Part shown: positions 1 to 8,626 of the stretch, in pieces
How the letters are laid out: every line of letters begins with the position of its first letter
How positions within the stretch are numbered: the stretch's first letter is position 1
Assembly: GCF_001186155.3 (NCBI RefSeq)
Contig: NZ_CP016540.2
Location: 806,001-870,000 of the forward strand
Direction of reading: 5' to 3'
DNA: 64,000 nucleotides
Origin: Planococcus versutus
Lineage (GTDB): Bacteria; Bacillota; Bacilli; Bacillales_A; Planococcaceae
The notes under the pieces: model-generated
What the model saw: only the letters and a program-made list of their open reading frames with translations
The model's database searches: none
Told to the model about the DNA's origin: nothing
Program-made: the position numbers and the translations under genes

Positions 1-852
1 ATGAGATTATTAATTGTTTTTATTTCTTCGATTGTTTTGGGAGTAGCATTTAATATGTTTTTACTGCCACATGCAATATTGGCAGGTGGAGTAACAGGCA
101 TCGCGATGATGCTGGGATTGGTAACACCTTTAAACGCAGGGATCTGGATGATTTTGTTGAATATCCCAATTTTGATTATAGGGTGGATGAAACTCGGTAA
201 GAATTTTATTGCTAACAGCTTGTTTTCAGTTATCGTGACATCAATTTCGATGTTGTATATTCCAGTTGTCAAAATAACGGAAGATGCCTTGCTTTCGACT
301 GTTTTTGGCGGAGTGATTGCCGGAGCTGCAATGGGAATTATTATTCGTTACTATAGTTCGACAGGTGGATTTGATGTTATTGGCTTATTGTTATCGATGA
401 AACGAGATATCCCACTCGGTGCGCTTGTTTTTGTCCTTAACAGTGCAGTTGTTTTTGTTTCTGGTTTTGTTTTCTCATGGGAGTTGGCGATGTATACTAT
501 GGCTTCGATTTATATTTCAGGACTTGTCATTGACCGCGTCCATACCCGTCACATTAAACTCAGCTTGATGGTTGTAACGAGTCAAGGCGATGCTGTCAAA
601 AAAGAGTTGCTTGATAATTTATATCGCGGTATCACAGTAGTAGATGGCGAAGGGGCTTATTCAGCAGCTAAAGTAAAAGTTCTTTATAGTGTCATTAGTC
701 GTCATGAATTGGCTTTCGTACGTCCATTGATTAAAAGAATCGATCCAAACGCGTTTGTCAGCATTAGCGAAACGATGGAAGTCATGGGGAACTTCAGAAA
801 AGATGATAACTTCATGAAAACACCAAATTTAAAAAACTCTTCAGTACAATAA
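1..852 (+). CDS. YitT family membrane protein (DUF161/DUF2179)
   Basis: Predicted polytopic membrane protein of the YitT family, whose biochemical role is not settled. The first ~190 residues hold about five or six hydrophobic segments with the family-like LLPHAILAGGVTGI and RYYSSTGGFDVIG stretches. The last ~80 residues form a soluble DUF2179-type domain (VKVLYSVISRHELAFVRPLI). Length 283 aa is normal for the family. The ATG is the first base of the window, so a few upstream residues or the ribosome site cannot be checked. The stop codon lies inside the loop of its own terminator. Confidence 0.8.
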   Translation: MRLLIVFISSIVLGVAFNMFLLPHAILAGGVTGIAMMLGLVTPLNAGIWMILLNIPILIIGWMKLGKNFIANSLFSVIVTSISMLYIPVVKITEDALLSTVFGGVIAGAAMGIIIRYYSSTGGFDVIGLLLSMKRDIPLGALVFVLNSAVVFVSGFVFSWELAMYTMASIYISGLVIDRVHTRHIKLSLMVVTSQGDAVKKELLDNLYRGITVVDGEGAYSAAKVKVLYSVISRHELAFVRPLIKRIDPNAFVSISETMEVMGNFRKDDNFMKTPNLKNSSVQ

Positions 853-867
853 CTGAAGAGTTTTTTT
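831..867 (+). terminator. Rho-independent terminator of the YitT gene
   Basis: AACTCTTCAGT pairs with ACTGAAGAGTT around a 6-nt loop that contains the stop codon of the YitT gene. Seven T follow. On the other strand the A-run gives a weaker terminator for the converging ykuI gene. Confidence 0.85.
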
Positions 868-886
868 GTGCGAAAGTATAGAGACA

Positions 887-2104
887 TTATTGAAATAGTA
901 GGTAATCCGCTTCTGAAACAAATTCGTTGCTAATATCGATAAATAAATAACAGTCACCAGATAATGGGAAACTAAATGTGCGTATCATTTTAGTTGTTTC
1001 AATATCTGAATACACGTCTGATAAAATGCCACGATTCCACGTTTTCATTTGCATCACGTTTTCAAGGAAATAAGGCCGGAATGCCCAATGCGAGCCGAAA
1101 TGCTCAGATTCGAAAACCCAAAGCTTTTCTCGTTTTTGAAAATTAGAAGATACTTGTCGACCGTCGCTATTGCAGATATACAAACGGAAACTTTCTTTAT
1201 CAAAAGACTGCGACACAGATTCAATAAATCGATCTGCTGTTTCAGGTCCCTGCCATTTTGACAGTACTTTTTTTAGTTTTTCTTCTAAACTATCAGTGAA
1301 GGCATAACGCTTTTCAATCGAAAGCTTTTCTCTCTGGACAAATACAGTAATTTTTTCTCCTACATCGTATGAAGTGAAATGAGTTGTTGGAATTTCAAAA
1401 TTTGGTTTTGCTAAATGAAGTCCTTGGTAAAAATGACCTCCGTTTTTCCAAGCAAAATACAATTGGTAATTGTCTTCAATGTTTTCGTAAGAAAGTTTTG
1501 CACCTATTCTTCGGGCCAATACCGTTAAGGTTTGAATAACATCTTGAAATGCACCGGGATTGGCATTGCGAACAAGATTTGTATCAATTTTCAAAATATG
1601 AGGTCGAAGTTGACGAATTCGATCAATATTAGAGCTCTTTGCTCCTACATGATCTACGGCAATTTGAATGCCATAAGTTTTATAGTACATCAATAGATGG
1701 TGAAGTACATCGAAGTCCTCATCAAATTCATGTTCAGTGATTTCCAAAACAATTCGATTCATAGAAAATCCGTTTTTTTGATAAGTTTGAAGTGTCGCTA
1801 AAAAGTCTTCACCGCTATTGATGAGTAATTGTTTAACATTTCGATTGATAAATAATAATCCTTGACTGTTAGAATGGAGCATTTGATCAATAGCTAATTT
1901 GAGTAAATGATTATTGACTTCAACTTTGTATTCATCAGGTACATCGTTATCTTGAAAAAATCCCCGCAAGCTTAGCCAATTATCTTCAAAATTGAAACGA
2001 CCCAAAACTTCGTAACCGATTACGATATGTGAGACGGCACTAATAATCGGTTGAAAAGCAGGCTTTACTTTAGTCAGATCTTCAATAATATCTAGTGGAT
2101 CCAT
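887..2104 (-). CDS. ykuI: YkuI-type EAL domain protein (c-di-GMP effector)
   Basis: EAL domain (about residues 15-245) followed by a PAS-like YkuI C-terminal domain ending in SFPLSGDCYLFIDISNEF. Length 405 aa, like B. subtilis YkuI. The signature is EVL (32-34) and several catalytic-site residues remain: EITE (121-124), KID (172-174) and YENIE (206-210). The canonical DDFG metal motif is VDHVG (150-154), with His where the second Asp should be. B. subtilis YkuI binds c-di-GMP but is reported not to hydrolyse it, so a receptor role is more likely than phosphodiesterase activity. Single gene converging with the YitT gene. Confidence 0.85.
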   Translation of the reverse strand: MDPLDIIEDLTKVKPAFQPIISAVSHIVIGYEVLGRFNFEDNWLSLRGFFQDNDVPDEYKVEVNNHLLKLAIDQMLHSNSQGLLFINRNVKQLLINSGEDFLATLQTYQKNGFSMNRIVLEITEHEFDEDFDVLHHLLMYYKTYGIQIAVDHVGAKSSNIDRIRQLRPHILKIDTNLVRNANPGAFQDVIQTLTVLARRIGAKLSYENIEDNYQLYFAWKNGGHFYQGLHLAKPNFEIPTTHFTSYDVGEKITVFVQREKLSIEKRYAFTDSLEEKLKKVLSKWQGPETADRFIESVSQSFDKESFRLYICNSDGRQVSSNFQKREKLWVFESEHFGSHWAFRPYFLENVMQMKTWNRGILSDVYSDIETTKMIRTFSFPLSGDCYLFIDISNEFVSEADYLLFQ

Positions 2105-2506
2105 AGTAATTACTCCTTTGCTGAAAAATCTATCGAGTATGTGGACTTTTATATGAGTCTAAAAAAGAAAATGACTGCACAAATTCACGCTTGGTAAGTA
2201 TGTTCCTTAGTGAAATGTTGTTGTGTATCAACCAACTGGTTCTTTTCTTGTCAATAGGACTGTCATGACATGCCATTCTCTTTTCTAAAAAGTAGAGTGC
2301 TATCGATTTTAAATTTGGAGATTGAAAAAGTATGTATCCCTTTAGTATAGATGAATAGGGAGTAAAAAGAAATGTAGAGTAAGCTAGGTAGTCACTAAAT
2401 TAGAAACGGTTTTAGCACTCGCATTTTTACGATCATTTAGCCTGTATGATAAAACAGTGATAAGTTTAGTGCTATACAATAAAGAAAACATAAGGAGATG
2501 ATTCAC
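2105..2506. other. Intergenic region between ykuI and the glycerophosphodiesterase gene
   Basis: About 400 bases between divergent genes. It must carry both promoters, but no convincing -35/-10 pair stands out. The likeliest -10 for the rightward gene is TACAAT near 2475. No ORF with a ribosome site, RNA fold or repeat was recognised. Confidence 0.4.
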
Positions 2507-3364
2507 TTGAAAAAGTTTTCGGAATTACAAAATCGCTCTAAAGAAAATCAGGTTAATCTTAATCGATTTTTGAACATCGCTCATCGAGGAGCATCAGGAC
2601 ATGCACCTGAAAATACACTGGTTGCTTACAAGATGGGCAGAGAAATGCATGGAGACTCTATAGAAATCGATTTACAAATGACAAAAGACGGCATTTTAAT
2701 CGCTATGCACGATGAAAGAGTGGATCGCACAACGAATGGTACTGGATATATTAAAGACATGACAATCACTGAAATTAAAGCTTTGGATGCCGGTTCTTGG
2801 TTTAATAAGGCTCATCCTAAAAAAGCAAAACCAAGTTATGAAGGATTATGCGTTCCAACTTTTGAAGAAGTGTTAGAAGTTTTTGGTGAAGATTCGCGTT
2901 ATTATATCGAAACAAAAGCACCTGATGTTTATCCGGGAATGGAAAAAGAACTTGTGCGCATCTTAAAAAAGTATAACTTACCTATCAACCAGGAATATGC
3001 AAGTAACGTAATTATCCAATCATTCAGTGAGGATAGTTTACAGATAGTAAAAAAATTGAATCCGATTATCCCATTAATTCAATTAATTTCTTACCCGATT
3101 CAAGCGACTGTTTCAAAAGCAGAACTTGCGCATATTAAAAGTTATGCAGTTGGTGTTGGTATGAATTATAAAAGAATCGATCAAGCCTATATTCGAAAAG
3201 TACAAGAGCAAGAGTTATTGATTCATCCATACACAGTAAATAAACGTGAAGACATGAAACGAATGATTGACTGGGGAGTAACCGGACTGTTCACTAATTA
3301 TCCGGACGTTTTAAATACTTTGCTAAAAGAAAAACAGGCAATAATGATAAATGACCAGCTATGA
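2507..3364 (+). CDS. Glycerophosphodiester phosphodiesterase (GDPD family)
   Basis: Hydrolyses glycerophosphodiesters to glycerol-3-phosphate and an alcohol. The family core is clear: IAHRGASGHAPENT at the start of the barrel, then SIEIDLQMTKDG, then MHDERVDRTTNGTG. These supply the two catalytic His and the metal-binding Glu/Asp residues. No signal peptide, so it is probably cytoplasmic. The start is taken at TTG 2507 because AAGGAG (2492-2497) abuts the ATG at 2498 but is 9 nt from this in-frame TTG. About 285 aa. It ends in a hairpin shared with the converging capA-like gene. Confidence 0.85.
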   Translation: MKKFSELQNRSKENQVNLNRFLNIAHRGASGHAPENTLVAYKMGREMHGDSIEIDLQMTKDGILIAMHDERVDRTTNGTGYIKDMTITEIKALDAGSWFNKAHPKKAKPSYEGLCVPTFEEVLEVFGEDSRYYIETKAPDVYPGMEKELVRILKKYNLPINQEYASNVIIQSFSEDSLQIVKKLNPIIPLIQLISYPIQATVSKAELAHIKSYAVGVGMNYKRIDQAYIRKVQEQELLIHPYTVNKREDMKRMIDWGVTGLFTNYPDVLNTLLKEKQAIMINDQL

Positions 3365-3394
3365 AATCGCACTAGATTTCACAGCTGGTCATTT
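3349..3394. terminator. Shared hairpin between converging genes
   Basis: AAATGACCAGCT pairs perfectly with AGCTGGTCATTT. A second inner pairing (GAAATC with GATTTC) fills the loop. T-runs on both sides are weak, so it is only a probable bidirectional terminator. Confidence 0.6.
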
Positions 3395-3401
3395 ACAAAA
3401 A

Positions 3402-4550
3402 CTATTCGATAAATTCAAGGTCTTTAATCCATGTGGATAAATGTTCTTTTGTTAAAGCATTTAAATTACTATCTACATTCTTTAATAAATCCATTTCATA
3501 ATCTTTAGAATCTGCGCTTTTAACAAAAGTGGTTGTGAAAGCTGGATTCTGCAAAGTGATGGTACTTGAATTGGTTGTTACGTTTTTCGTAATATCGAGA
3601 TGCAAAATAGCGCCAATTTGTCGATCTATTCCATCTTGACCCGATAAAAAGTTACCAAGTGAATAAACGACAAAAACCTTACGTCCGTCTATGGCATCTA
3701 TCCATGCAGGTGGCTGCAATACATGTGGATGGTGACCTAAGATGATATCGGCGCCATTGTCTGCAGAAAAGCGAGCCAAGGCGATTTGATCCGCGTTGGG
3801 CATTTTTTCATATTCTTGTCCAAAGTGAAGGCTTAGAACGACTACATCGGATATTTCTCGAGCCAGTTTTAAATCTTCTTGAATAATTAACGGATCGATT
3901 CGGTTGACTAAGTGATCTTTTCCAGCAGGAGTTGGAATTCCATTTGTACCATACGTATAGGATAAAAAAGAAAAGCGAATCTCGTTTTTGGTTATCAAAG
4001 AAATTTTTGAATGCTCATTACTCGATAAAGAAGAGCCAGTATGAACCATTCCGATTTTATCCCAATAGCTAATAGCGTTTTCAATCGCAGGTAAACCACG
4101 GTCTAACGTGTGATTGTTTGCTAGTGTCACGACATCCACACCAGAATTTTTTAGCGCGTCGCCCACTTCATAAGGACTATTAAAAGAAGGATAGGAAGAC
4201 AGACCCACTTCACTGCCTCCGATCATGCTTTCTGAATTGGCAATCGTCAAATCGGCTCTTTCCAGAAAAGGTGTGACTTTCTCAATCATTGGATTAAAAT
4301 CGAAGACACCATTGACTTCAGCAGCATGATACACACGATCATGAATTAATACATCACCCACAGCAGACAAAGAAGCGGTATGTTTTAAGGATAATTTTTC
4401 AGGCATTATAGCAATTGGGAATTGTCGTGCTTCCAAAGAAAGTGAACGATTTTCGTCGGAAGGAGCAGCCTTTGCGCATCCAGCAAGCAAAATCATTATG
4501 ATTATTACTATTGAAAATACACGGTTTTTGTGGATATTCACTCGTTTCAC
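3402..4550 (-). CDS. CapA-family lipoprotein (PGA_cap metallophosphoesterase fold)
   Basis: 382-aa protein with a lipoprotein signal (hydrophobic core then LLAGC near residues 21-25), so it is anchored outside the membrane. The body is a PGA_cap/CapA metallophosphoesterase-like domain: LSAVGDVLIHDRVY, then ANNHTLDRG, LHFGQEYEKMPN and LGHHPHVLQP provide the metal-ligand Asp, Asn and His residues. The family is known from poly-gamma-glutamate capsule synthesis or anchoring. No capB or capC homologue is nearby, so the substrate is unknown. Confidence 0.75.
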   Translation of the reverse strand: MKRVNIHKNRVFSIVIIIMILLAGCAKAAPSDENRSLSLEARQFPIAIMPEKLSLKHTASLSAVGDVLIHDRVYHAAEVNGVFDFNPMIEKVTPFLERADLTIANSESMIGGSEVGLSSYPSFNSPYEVGDALKNSGVDVVTLANNHTLDRGLPAIENAISYWDKIGMVHTGSSLSSNEHSKISLITKNEIRFSFLSYTYGTNGIPTPAGKDHLVNRIDPLIIQEDLKLAREISDVVVLSLHFGQEYEKMPNADQIALARFSADNGADIILGHHPHVLQPPAWIDAIDGRKVFVVYSLGNFLSGQDGIDRQIGAILHLDITKNVTTNSSTITLQNPAFTTTFVKSADSKDYEMDLLKNVDSNLNALTKEHLSTWIKDLEFIE

Positions 4551-4631
4551 CTCATAAATTTAGTAAGAACTTGAGTATTTCCTAACGGTAACTTATCGTG
4601 TGTGCTCTGTATAGCAAATAGACATTCATCT

Positions 4632-5378
4632 TTAAATAAAAAATTCGAGTAATAACGTGATTAAGATGAGTCCAACAATGAAAGAAGGATAGCTACTGTT
4701 TTTTTCAGCAGGCAGTTCGTCGTTTAATATATTCAACACAATTCCTCCCGTAAGAAAAGAAGAAAAGAAGGCAATCGTCAAATCGGTTATATCGGTGAAA
4801 TAATAAAGTAACCAACCAATGAAGACAGAAATGGCCAATACCCAACGACCAATATGAGTGAATAAATCCTCGTGTGTCAAGTGGAGTATACGATTATTAG
4901 CGATAAAGTGAAAAGAAAAGACAACAAAGTAAATTAGATATTCAGAAATTTTATCTCCACTCAAATTAATGAGTAGATAGCCAATTAAGACATTATATAA
5001 TGCAAATCCAAAAATTTCTAAAGCGAAAACAAAAGAGCTTGATTGAGAAACATTTTGTTCATCTTCGTTTTTTGCTTTAGATTTTTCGTTTAATTGATTG
5101 ATTCCATAAAAAAAAGCAATTCCTACTAAAGCGGCTAAATAGGTAGGGTAATCGAGAGATTCAATCCCAAAAGGCAGTGTAGCTTTGTCTGCAACTTCTT
5201 GGTAGTGAGTGAGTTCAGGAACTAAGTGAAGAAAGACATAAGCAATAGAACCTCCGGAAACAAAAGACATCAGTCTGTCTTTTGGCTTGCGATCTAGAAA
5301 TTTTATATAATTTGTTAAAATATGAACCAGCATAAACGCAATGATGACAGCTAAGCTAAAATAAAACAAAAACAACAC
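4632..5378 (-). CDS. ZIP-like integral membrane protein
   Basis: 248-aa protein with about seven or eight hydrophobic helices. SGGSIAYVFLHLVPEL in helix 2 and GGIVLNILNDELP in the last helices resemble ZIP metal-transporter segments. The central HNxxEG motif is not intact (FSFHFIANN instead), so transport function is uncertain. The GTG at 5378 overlaps its own G-rich ribosome site; TTG at 5369 is a better-spaced start. It diverges from the antiporter gene across a region with a striking inverted repeat. Confidence 0.55.
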   Translation of the reverse strand: MLFLFYFSLAVIIAFMLVHILTNYIKFLDRKPKDRLMSFVSGGSIAYVFLHLVPELTHYQEVADKATLPFGIESLDYPTYLAALVGIAFFYGINQLNEKSKAKNEDEQNVSQSSSFVFALEIFGFALYNVLIGYLLINLSGDKISEYLIYFVVFSFHFIANNRILHLTHEDLFTHIGRWVLAISVFIGWLLYYFTDITDLTIAFFSSFLTGGIVLNILNDELPAEKNSSYPSFIVGLILITLLLEFFI

Positions 5379-5399
5379 CCCTCTCTAATCAAGTTAAAA

Positions 5400-5510
5400 A
5401 TGTATACCCGAATGTAATCTCAAATTACACCAAGAAAAAAAGATGAATTAAAATTTTCCATCTAGTAGGTTCACAAAGAGCATAGTTTATGAGCTGTTTT
5501 GGGTATACAT
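5400..5510. promoter_or_regulatory. Divergent control region with 10-bp inverted repeat (SigB-like -10 boxes)
   Basis: ATGTATACCC (5400-5409) and GGGTATACAT (5501-5510) form a perfect 10-bp inverted repeat, one copy close to each divergent start. Both read GGGTAT toward their gene, which resembles the -10 box of general-stress SigB promoters. On the minus strand GTGTAA lies 15 nt upstream of GGGTAT (consensus GTTTAA). The rightward copy has no equally good -35. A dimeric regulator site is the alternative. Confidence 0.4.
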
Positions 5511-5545
5511 AGAGGACTTGTAAAAAAATAGAATGGAGGAGTGCT

Positions 5546-7579
5546 ATGGATTTATTGCTTACTATTTTTCTGTTGTTAATTTGTCTACTCATTTCAAATG
5601 TTGTTAGCCATTATGTACCTTATATTCCAACTGCTTTAATCCAAGTAGCTCTTGGTGTTGTGTTGGTTCTTGTATACGAAGACATTTCGTTTGATATTGA
5701 AACAGAATGGTTTTTACTGCTGTTTATTGCACCGCTGTTATTTAATGACGGTAGTCGTTTTCCAAGAGAAGAACTGTGGCGAATGAAAGGGCCAATTTTA
5801 GGAAATGCGATCGTTCTGGTGTTGCTGACAACTGTCATCGGTGGTTATTTTATTCATTGGTTAATAGAAGAAATACCCCTGGCTGCTGCATTTGCTTTAG
5901 CGGCCATTTTATCACCAACAGATCCAGTCGCAGTTAATGGCATTGCGCAGCGGATTCGTATTCCTCAAAAAGTGTTGAGCTTGGTTAGAGGAGAATCCCT
6001 TATCAACGATGCCTCAGGACTTGTCGCATTTAACTACGCAGTGGCAGCTGTGGTAACGGGGTACTTTTCTTTGTCGGAAGCGGTATTAGATTTTTCATAT
6101 AAATTTCTGGTTGGTGGTATTCTCGGGTTAACACTTGCTTTAGTAATTATTAGCATTCGTGTTATTTTGCGAAAACAAGGCATTAATGATGTCACATTTC
6201 ATACGTTATTGCAGATTATGACGCCGTTCTTAATTTTTATTATAACAGAAGATATTCTGCATGCATCAGGCGTTATTGCCGTAGTGGTAGCAGGAATTGT
6301 ACACTCTTTAGTGAGAGAACAAACAGAGACATTTATCGCAGAAGAGCAAGTGGCGACTGAAAATATTTGGACCATTATCTTGTTTATTCTTAATGGACTT
6401 GTCTTTCTTTTACTTGGATTGAACATCCCGACTTCCATGAGCGGTGTACTCGAAAATCCGAATATTGATTTGTCTCTACTACTACTTTACGTTGTCGCCG
6501 TTGGTTTTATGATTTTGGGTATCCGATTTGTTTGGGCTTATTTATTTTCTTTATATGAATACCATTTTGGGAAAATGAAGGAAGCAGCAAAACCAAGTTT
6601 GAAATTGACCTTATATGTCAGTTTAACAGGTGTTCGAGGAACTGTAACAATGGTCGGTGTATTATCATTGCCTTTTTTAATGGCGAACGGAGAAGCGTTT
6701 CCCAATCGAGCGCTCATCTTATTTTTAGCTGCAGGGACGATTTTGTTCACATTAATTGTAGCAACAATCTTTTTGCCATTGCTTAGTAAAGGACAATTCG
6801 CAGAAGGTAAAAAGACTGGCGAAATGGATTTTGATGAAGCGCAGCGTCGTATTTTAATAACATCAATTCAAAAAATAAAAAAAGAAATCACTGAAGAAAA
6901 CGAAGCAGCGGCTTATGAGTTAATCGAAGAATACGAATTGCATTTTCGTCAAATTCAAACTGAAGAAGAAACAGAAATTCAAGCAAATAAAAAATACCAA
7001 CGAAAAATACGTGAGTTGCGCTTAAAAGCGTTAAAAATCGAGCGTAAATATATTCAAAAGCAATATCAACAGAAAGAAATAAGCCAAGAAATTTATGATG
7101 CATTTGAAAAATCCCTAGATCGTCGAGAAGAAGTAGTAGCTGATAATGTTCGTTCGACAGTCCTATACTTACAGGGCAAACTTATTCGCGCATGGAGACG
7201 ATTTAGAGGTCAAAATTCGCGTGAAGAAGAAACAAGATTGGTTGAGTTTCAAGAAGGACTTCAACTTCAACTGGAGACTTTACAAGCTGCTCTTGCATGG
7301 CTTGAAAAGCATTCTGAAAAATACGAGCCAAAAAAAATTATCAATGTCCTTATTTCAGATTACAGAAAAATGACCAGTCGTTTGAAAAAACCAGAAGCTT
7401 TGTATGATGAAAAATATGAATTACAAAAAGAAGAGTTACGCGTCGTAGTAATGGATATGGGACGATCAGAAATTTATAAGATGTATACAGCAGGAGACAT
7501 TACCAGAGAACAAGCAAAAGAACTGCGACGGTATATTCACAACGTTGAAAGTGTTACATTGTACGAAATGGGTGAGTAA
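5546..7579 (+). CDS. CPA1-family Na+/H+ antiporter (NhaP/YvgP type)
   Basis: 677-aa cation/proton antiporter. Residues 1-425 hold about 12 membrane helices. The ion-site motifs are LSPTDPVAV (about 122-130) and RGESLINDASG (about 148-158), the conserved acidic residues of CPA1 exchangers. Residues 430-677 form a long charged, largely helical cytoplasmic tail typical of bacterial a_cpa1 antiporters. Role: exchange of Na+ (or K+/Li+) for H+ in pH and salt homeostasis. ATG follows GGAGG by 6 nt. The SigB-like GGGTAT about 40 nt upstream suggests stress control. Confidence 0.9.
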   Translation: MDLLLTIFLLLICLLISNVVSHYVPYIPTALIQVALGVVLVLVYEDISFDIETEWFLLLFIAPLLFNDGSRFPREELWRMKGPILGNAIVLVLLTTVIGGYFIHWLIEEIPLAAAFALAAILSPTDPVAVNGIAQRIRIPQKVLSLVRGESLINDASGLVAFNYAVAAVVTGYFSLSEAVLDFSYKFLVGGILGLTLALVIISIRVILRKQGINDVTFHTLLQIMTPFLIFIITEDILHASGVIAVVVAGIVHSLVREQTETFIAEEQVATENIWTIILFILNGLVFLLLGLNIPTSMSGVLENPNIDLSLLLLYVVAVGFMILGIRFVWAYLFSLYEYHFGKMKEAAKPSLKLTLYVSLTGVRGTVTMVGVLSLPFLMANGEAFPNRALILFLAAGTILFTLIVATIFLPLLSKGQFAEGKKTGEMDFDEAQRRILITSIQKIKKEITEENEAAAYELIEEYELHFRQIQTEEETEIQANKKYQRKIRELRLKALKIERKYIQKQYQQKEISQEIYDAFEKSLDRREEVVADNVRSTVLYLQGKLIRAWRRFRGQNSREEETRLVEFQEGLQLQLETLQAALAWLEKHSEKYEPKKIINVLISDYRKMTSRLKKPEALYDEKYELQKEELRVVVMDMGRSEIYKMYTAGDITREQAKELRRYIHNVESVTLYEMGE

Positions 7580-7597
7580 ACAAGAAAGGAATACCGC

Positions 7598-7922
7598 ATG
7601 ATAAATCGTTATTTACAAAATGGAATTCAAGGCAAGTATGCGCAGTATCAAACAGATTTGTTAGTTGACGGATTGACGTTGAAAAAAAGTCTATGAAAAC
7701 CGGAGGATGAGATACATTTTGTATGAGAATTATTGTTTTAAATGAACCATTGACAAGAGTTTATTTTAAAAACAGTGCAAGCAGCAGACTCAGATATTCC
7801 TGAAGACCAGTCAGAATCATAGTCCGAATCAGATGCACCTCAAGATCGAGATAGTTACTCAGTTAAAAGACTTAGAACGCGCAATGCAACAAGCCTCAAA
7901 AGATTCGCTAGAAGAAGATTAA
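7598..7922 (+). pseudogene. Decayed small gene of unknown function
   Basis: After AAGAAAGGA an ATG opens a frame (MINRYLQNGIQGKY...DGLTLKK) that hits TGA at 7694. The same frame continues with plausible coding sequence (KPEDEIHFV; VQAADSDIPEDQSES) broken by further stops, and a frame change then gives QLKDLERAMQQASKDSLEED and a stop at 7920-7922, just before a terminator. Together these look like one protein of about 105 aa with an acidic Ser-rich middle and a helical tail, broken by several stops and at least one frameshift. Not recognised as a known family. Confidence 0.5.
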
Positions 7923-7930
7923 ATGGAACA

Positions 7931-7966
7931 AAAAGAACAGCGCCGAAGCCGGCGCTGTTCTTTTTT
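7931..7966. terminator. Strong bidirectional terminator
   Basis: GAACAGCGCCG pairs with CGGCGCTGTTC around a 3-4 nt loop, flanked by A-run and T-run. It serves the decayed gene on the plus strand and the deacetylase gene on the minus strand. Confidence 0.85.
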
Positions 7967-8567
7967 ACTTTTTGTTTTGAAGCACTGAAAAATGATAGCC
8001 TTGTTTTTTAATCGCTTGGATGAGCTGAGGCAAAATCGTTACGGTTTGTTCCAACTCGTGTAATAAAATAATCGCGCCATCTTCCAGGTTATCAACTACA
8101 TACTGAATGATTTGGTCGGGATTGTTTTTTAACTCCCAATCCATTGAAGCAATGCGCCACATGATGGTTGTTAACCCTAATGCATTGGCAGCTTTTACTG
8201 TGTCTGCATTAAAATTTCCAAACGGTGGACGAAAATAAATAATAGGTGTTCCCGTTGTGCTTTCAATGTGTGTTACGCTTTTTTGAATATCTTCATACTG
8301 TTCTTCATAAGAAAGCTGGAGCAAGTTTCGATGTTTAAACGAATGCGTACCAATAACATGTCCATCATCCAATACACGTCGCCACGGTCGTGCAGCATAA
8401 AGCAGTCGCGATTGCCAAAAAAACGTTGCTTGCACTTCGTGGTGTTTTAAAATATCTAACAATTGTGGCAGCACTTTACTTGGGCCGTCATCAAACGTCA
8501 AAGTTACTGATTTTTTGTTTGGTGAAAGGTTGTGAATAATAATTTCGGGGTGAGTAGAGTCGTACAC
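7965..8567 (-). CDS. Polysaccharide deacetylase (NodB domain), start interrupted by UGA
   Basis: Carbohydrate esterase family 4 domain removing acetyl groups from chitin-like or peptidoglycan sugars. The motifs are intact: TFDDGPS (about 24-30), THSFKHRN, RPPFGNFN and ILLHE. No signal peptide is visible, unusual for a cell-wall enzyme. The start is odd. A good ribosome site (AGGAG) precedes an ATG at 8606 whose frame reads MIKSP then TGA (8589-8591), then runs in frame into this ORF. The GTG at 8567 lacks a ribosome site and sits in the loop of a perfect hairpin. Translation would need reinitiation or UGA readthrough, or the gene is damaged. Confidence 0.7.
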   Translation of the reverse strand: MYDSTHPEIIIHNLSPNKKSVTLTFDDGPSKVLPQLLDILKHHEVQATFFWQSRLLYAARPWRRVLDDGHVIGTHSFKHRNLLQLSYEEQYEDIQKSVTHIESTTGTPIIYFRPPFGNFNADTVKAANALGLTTIMWRIASMDWELKNNPDQIIQYVVDNLEDGAIILLHELEQTVTILPQLIQAIKKQGYHFSVLQNKK

Positions 8568-8626
8568 GACTCTGGATTGATCAACTGCTCATGGGCTTTT
8601 AATCATCCGAATCATCTCCTTGTGAT

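Noticed and set aside
2401..2420. cre-like sequence near the glycerophosphodiesterase gene
   Set aside because: AGAAACGGTTTTAGC lacks the leading TG and the symmetric CA, so it is too weak to call.
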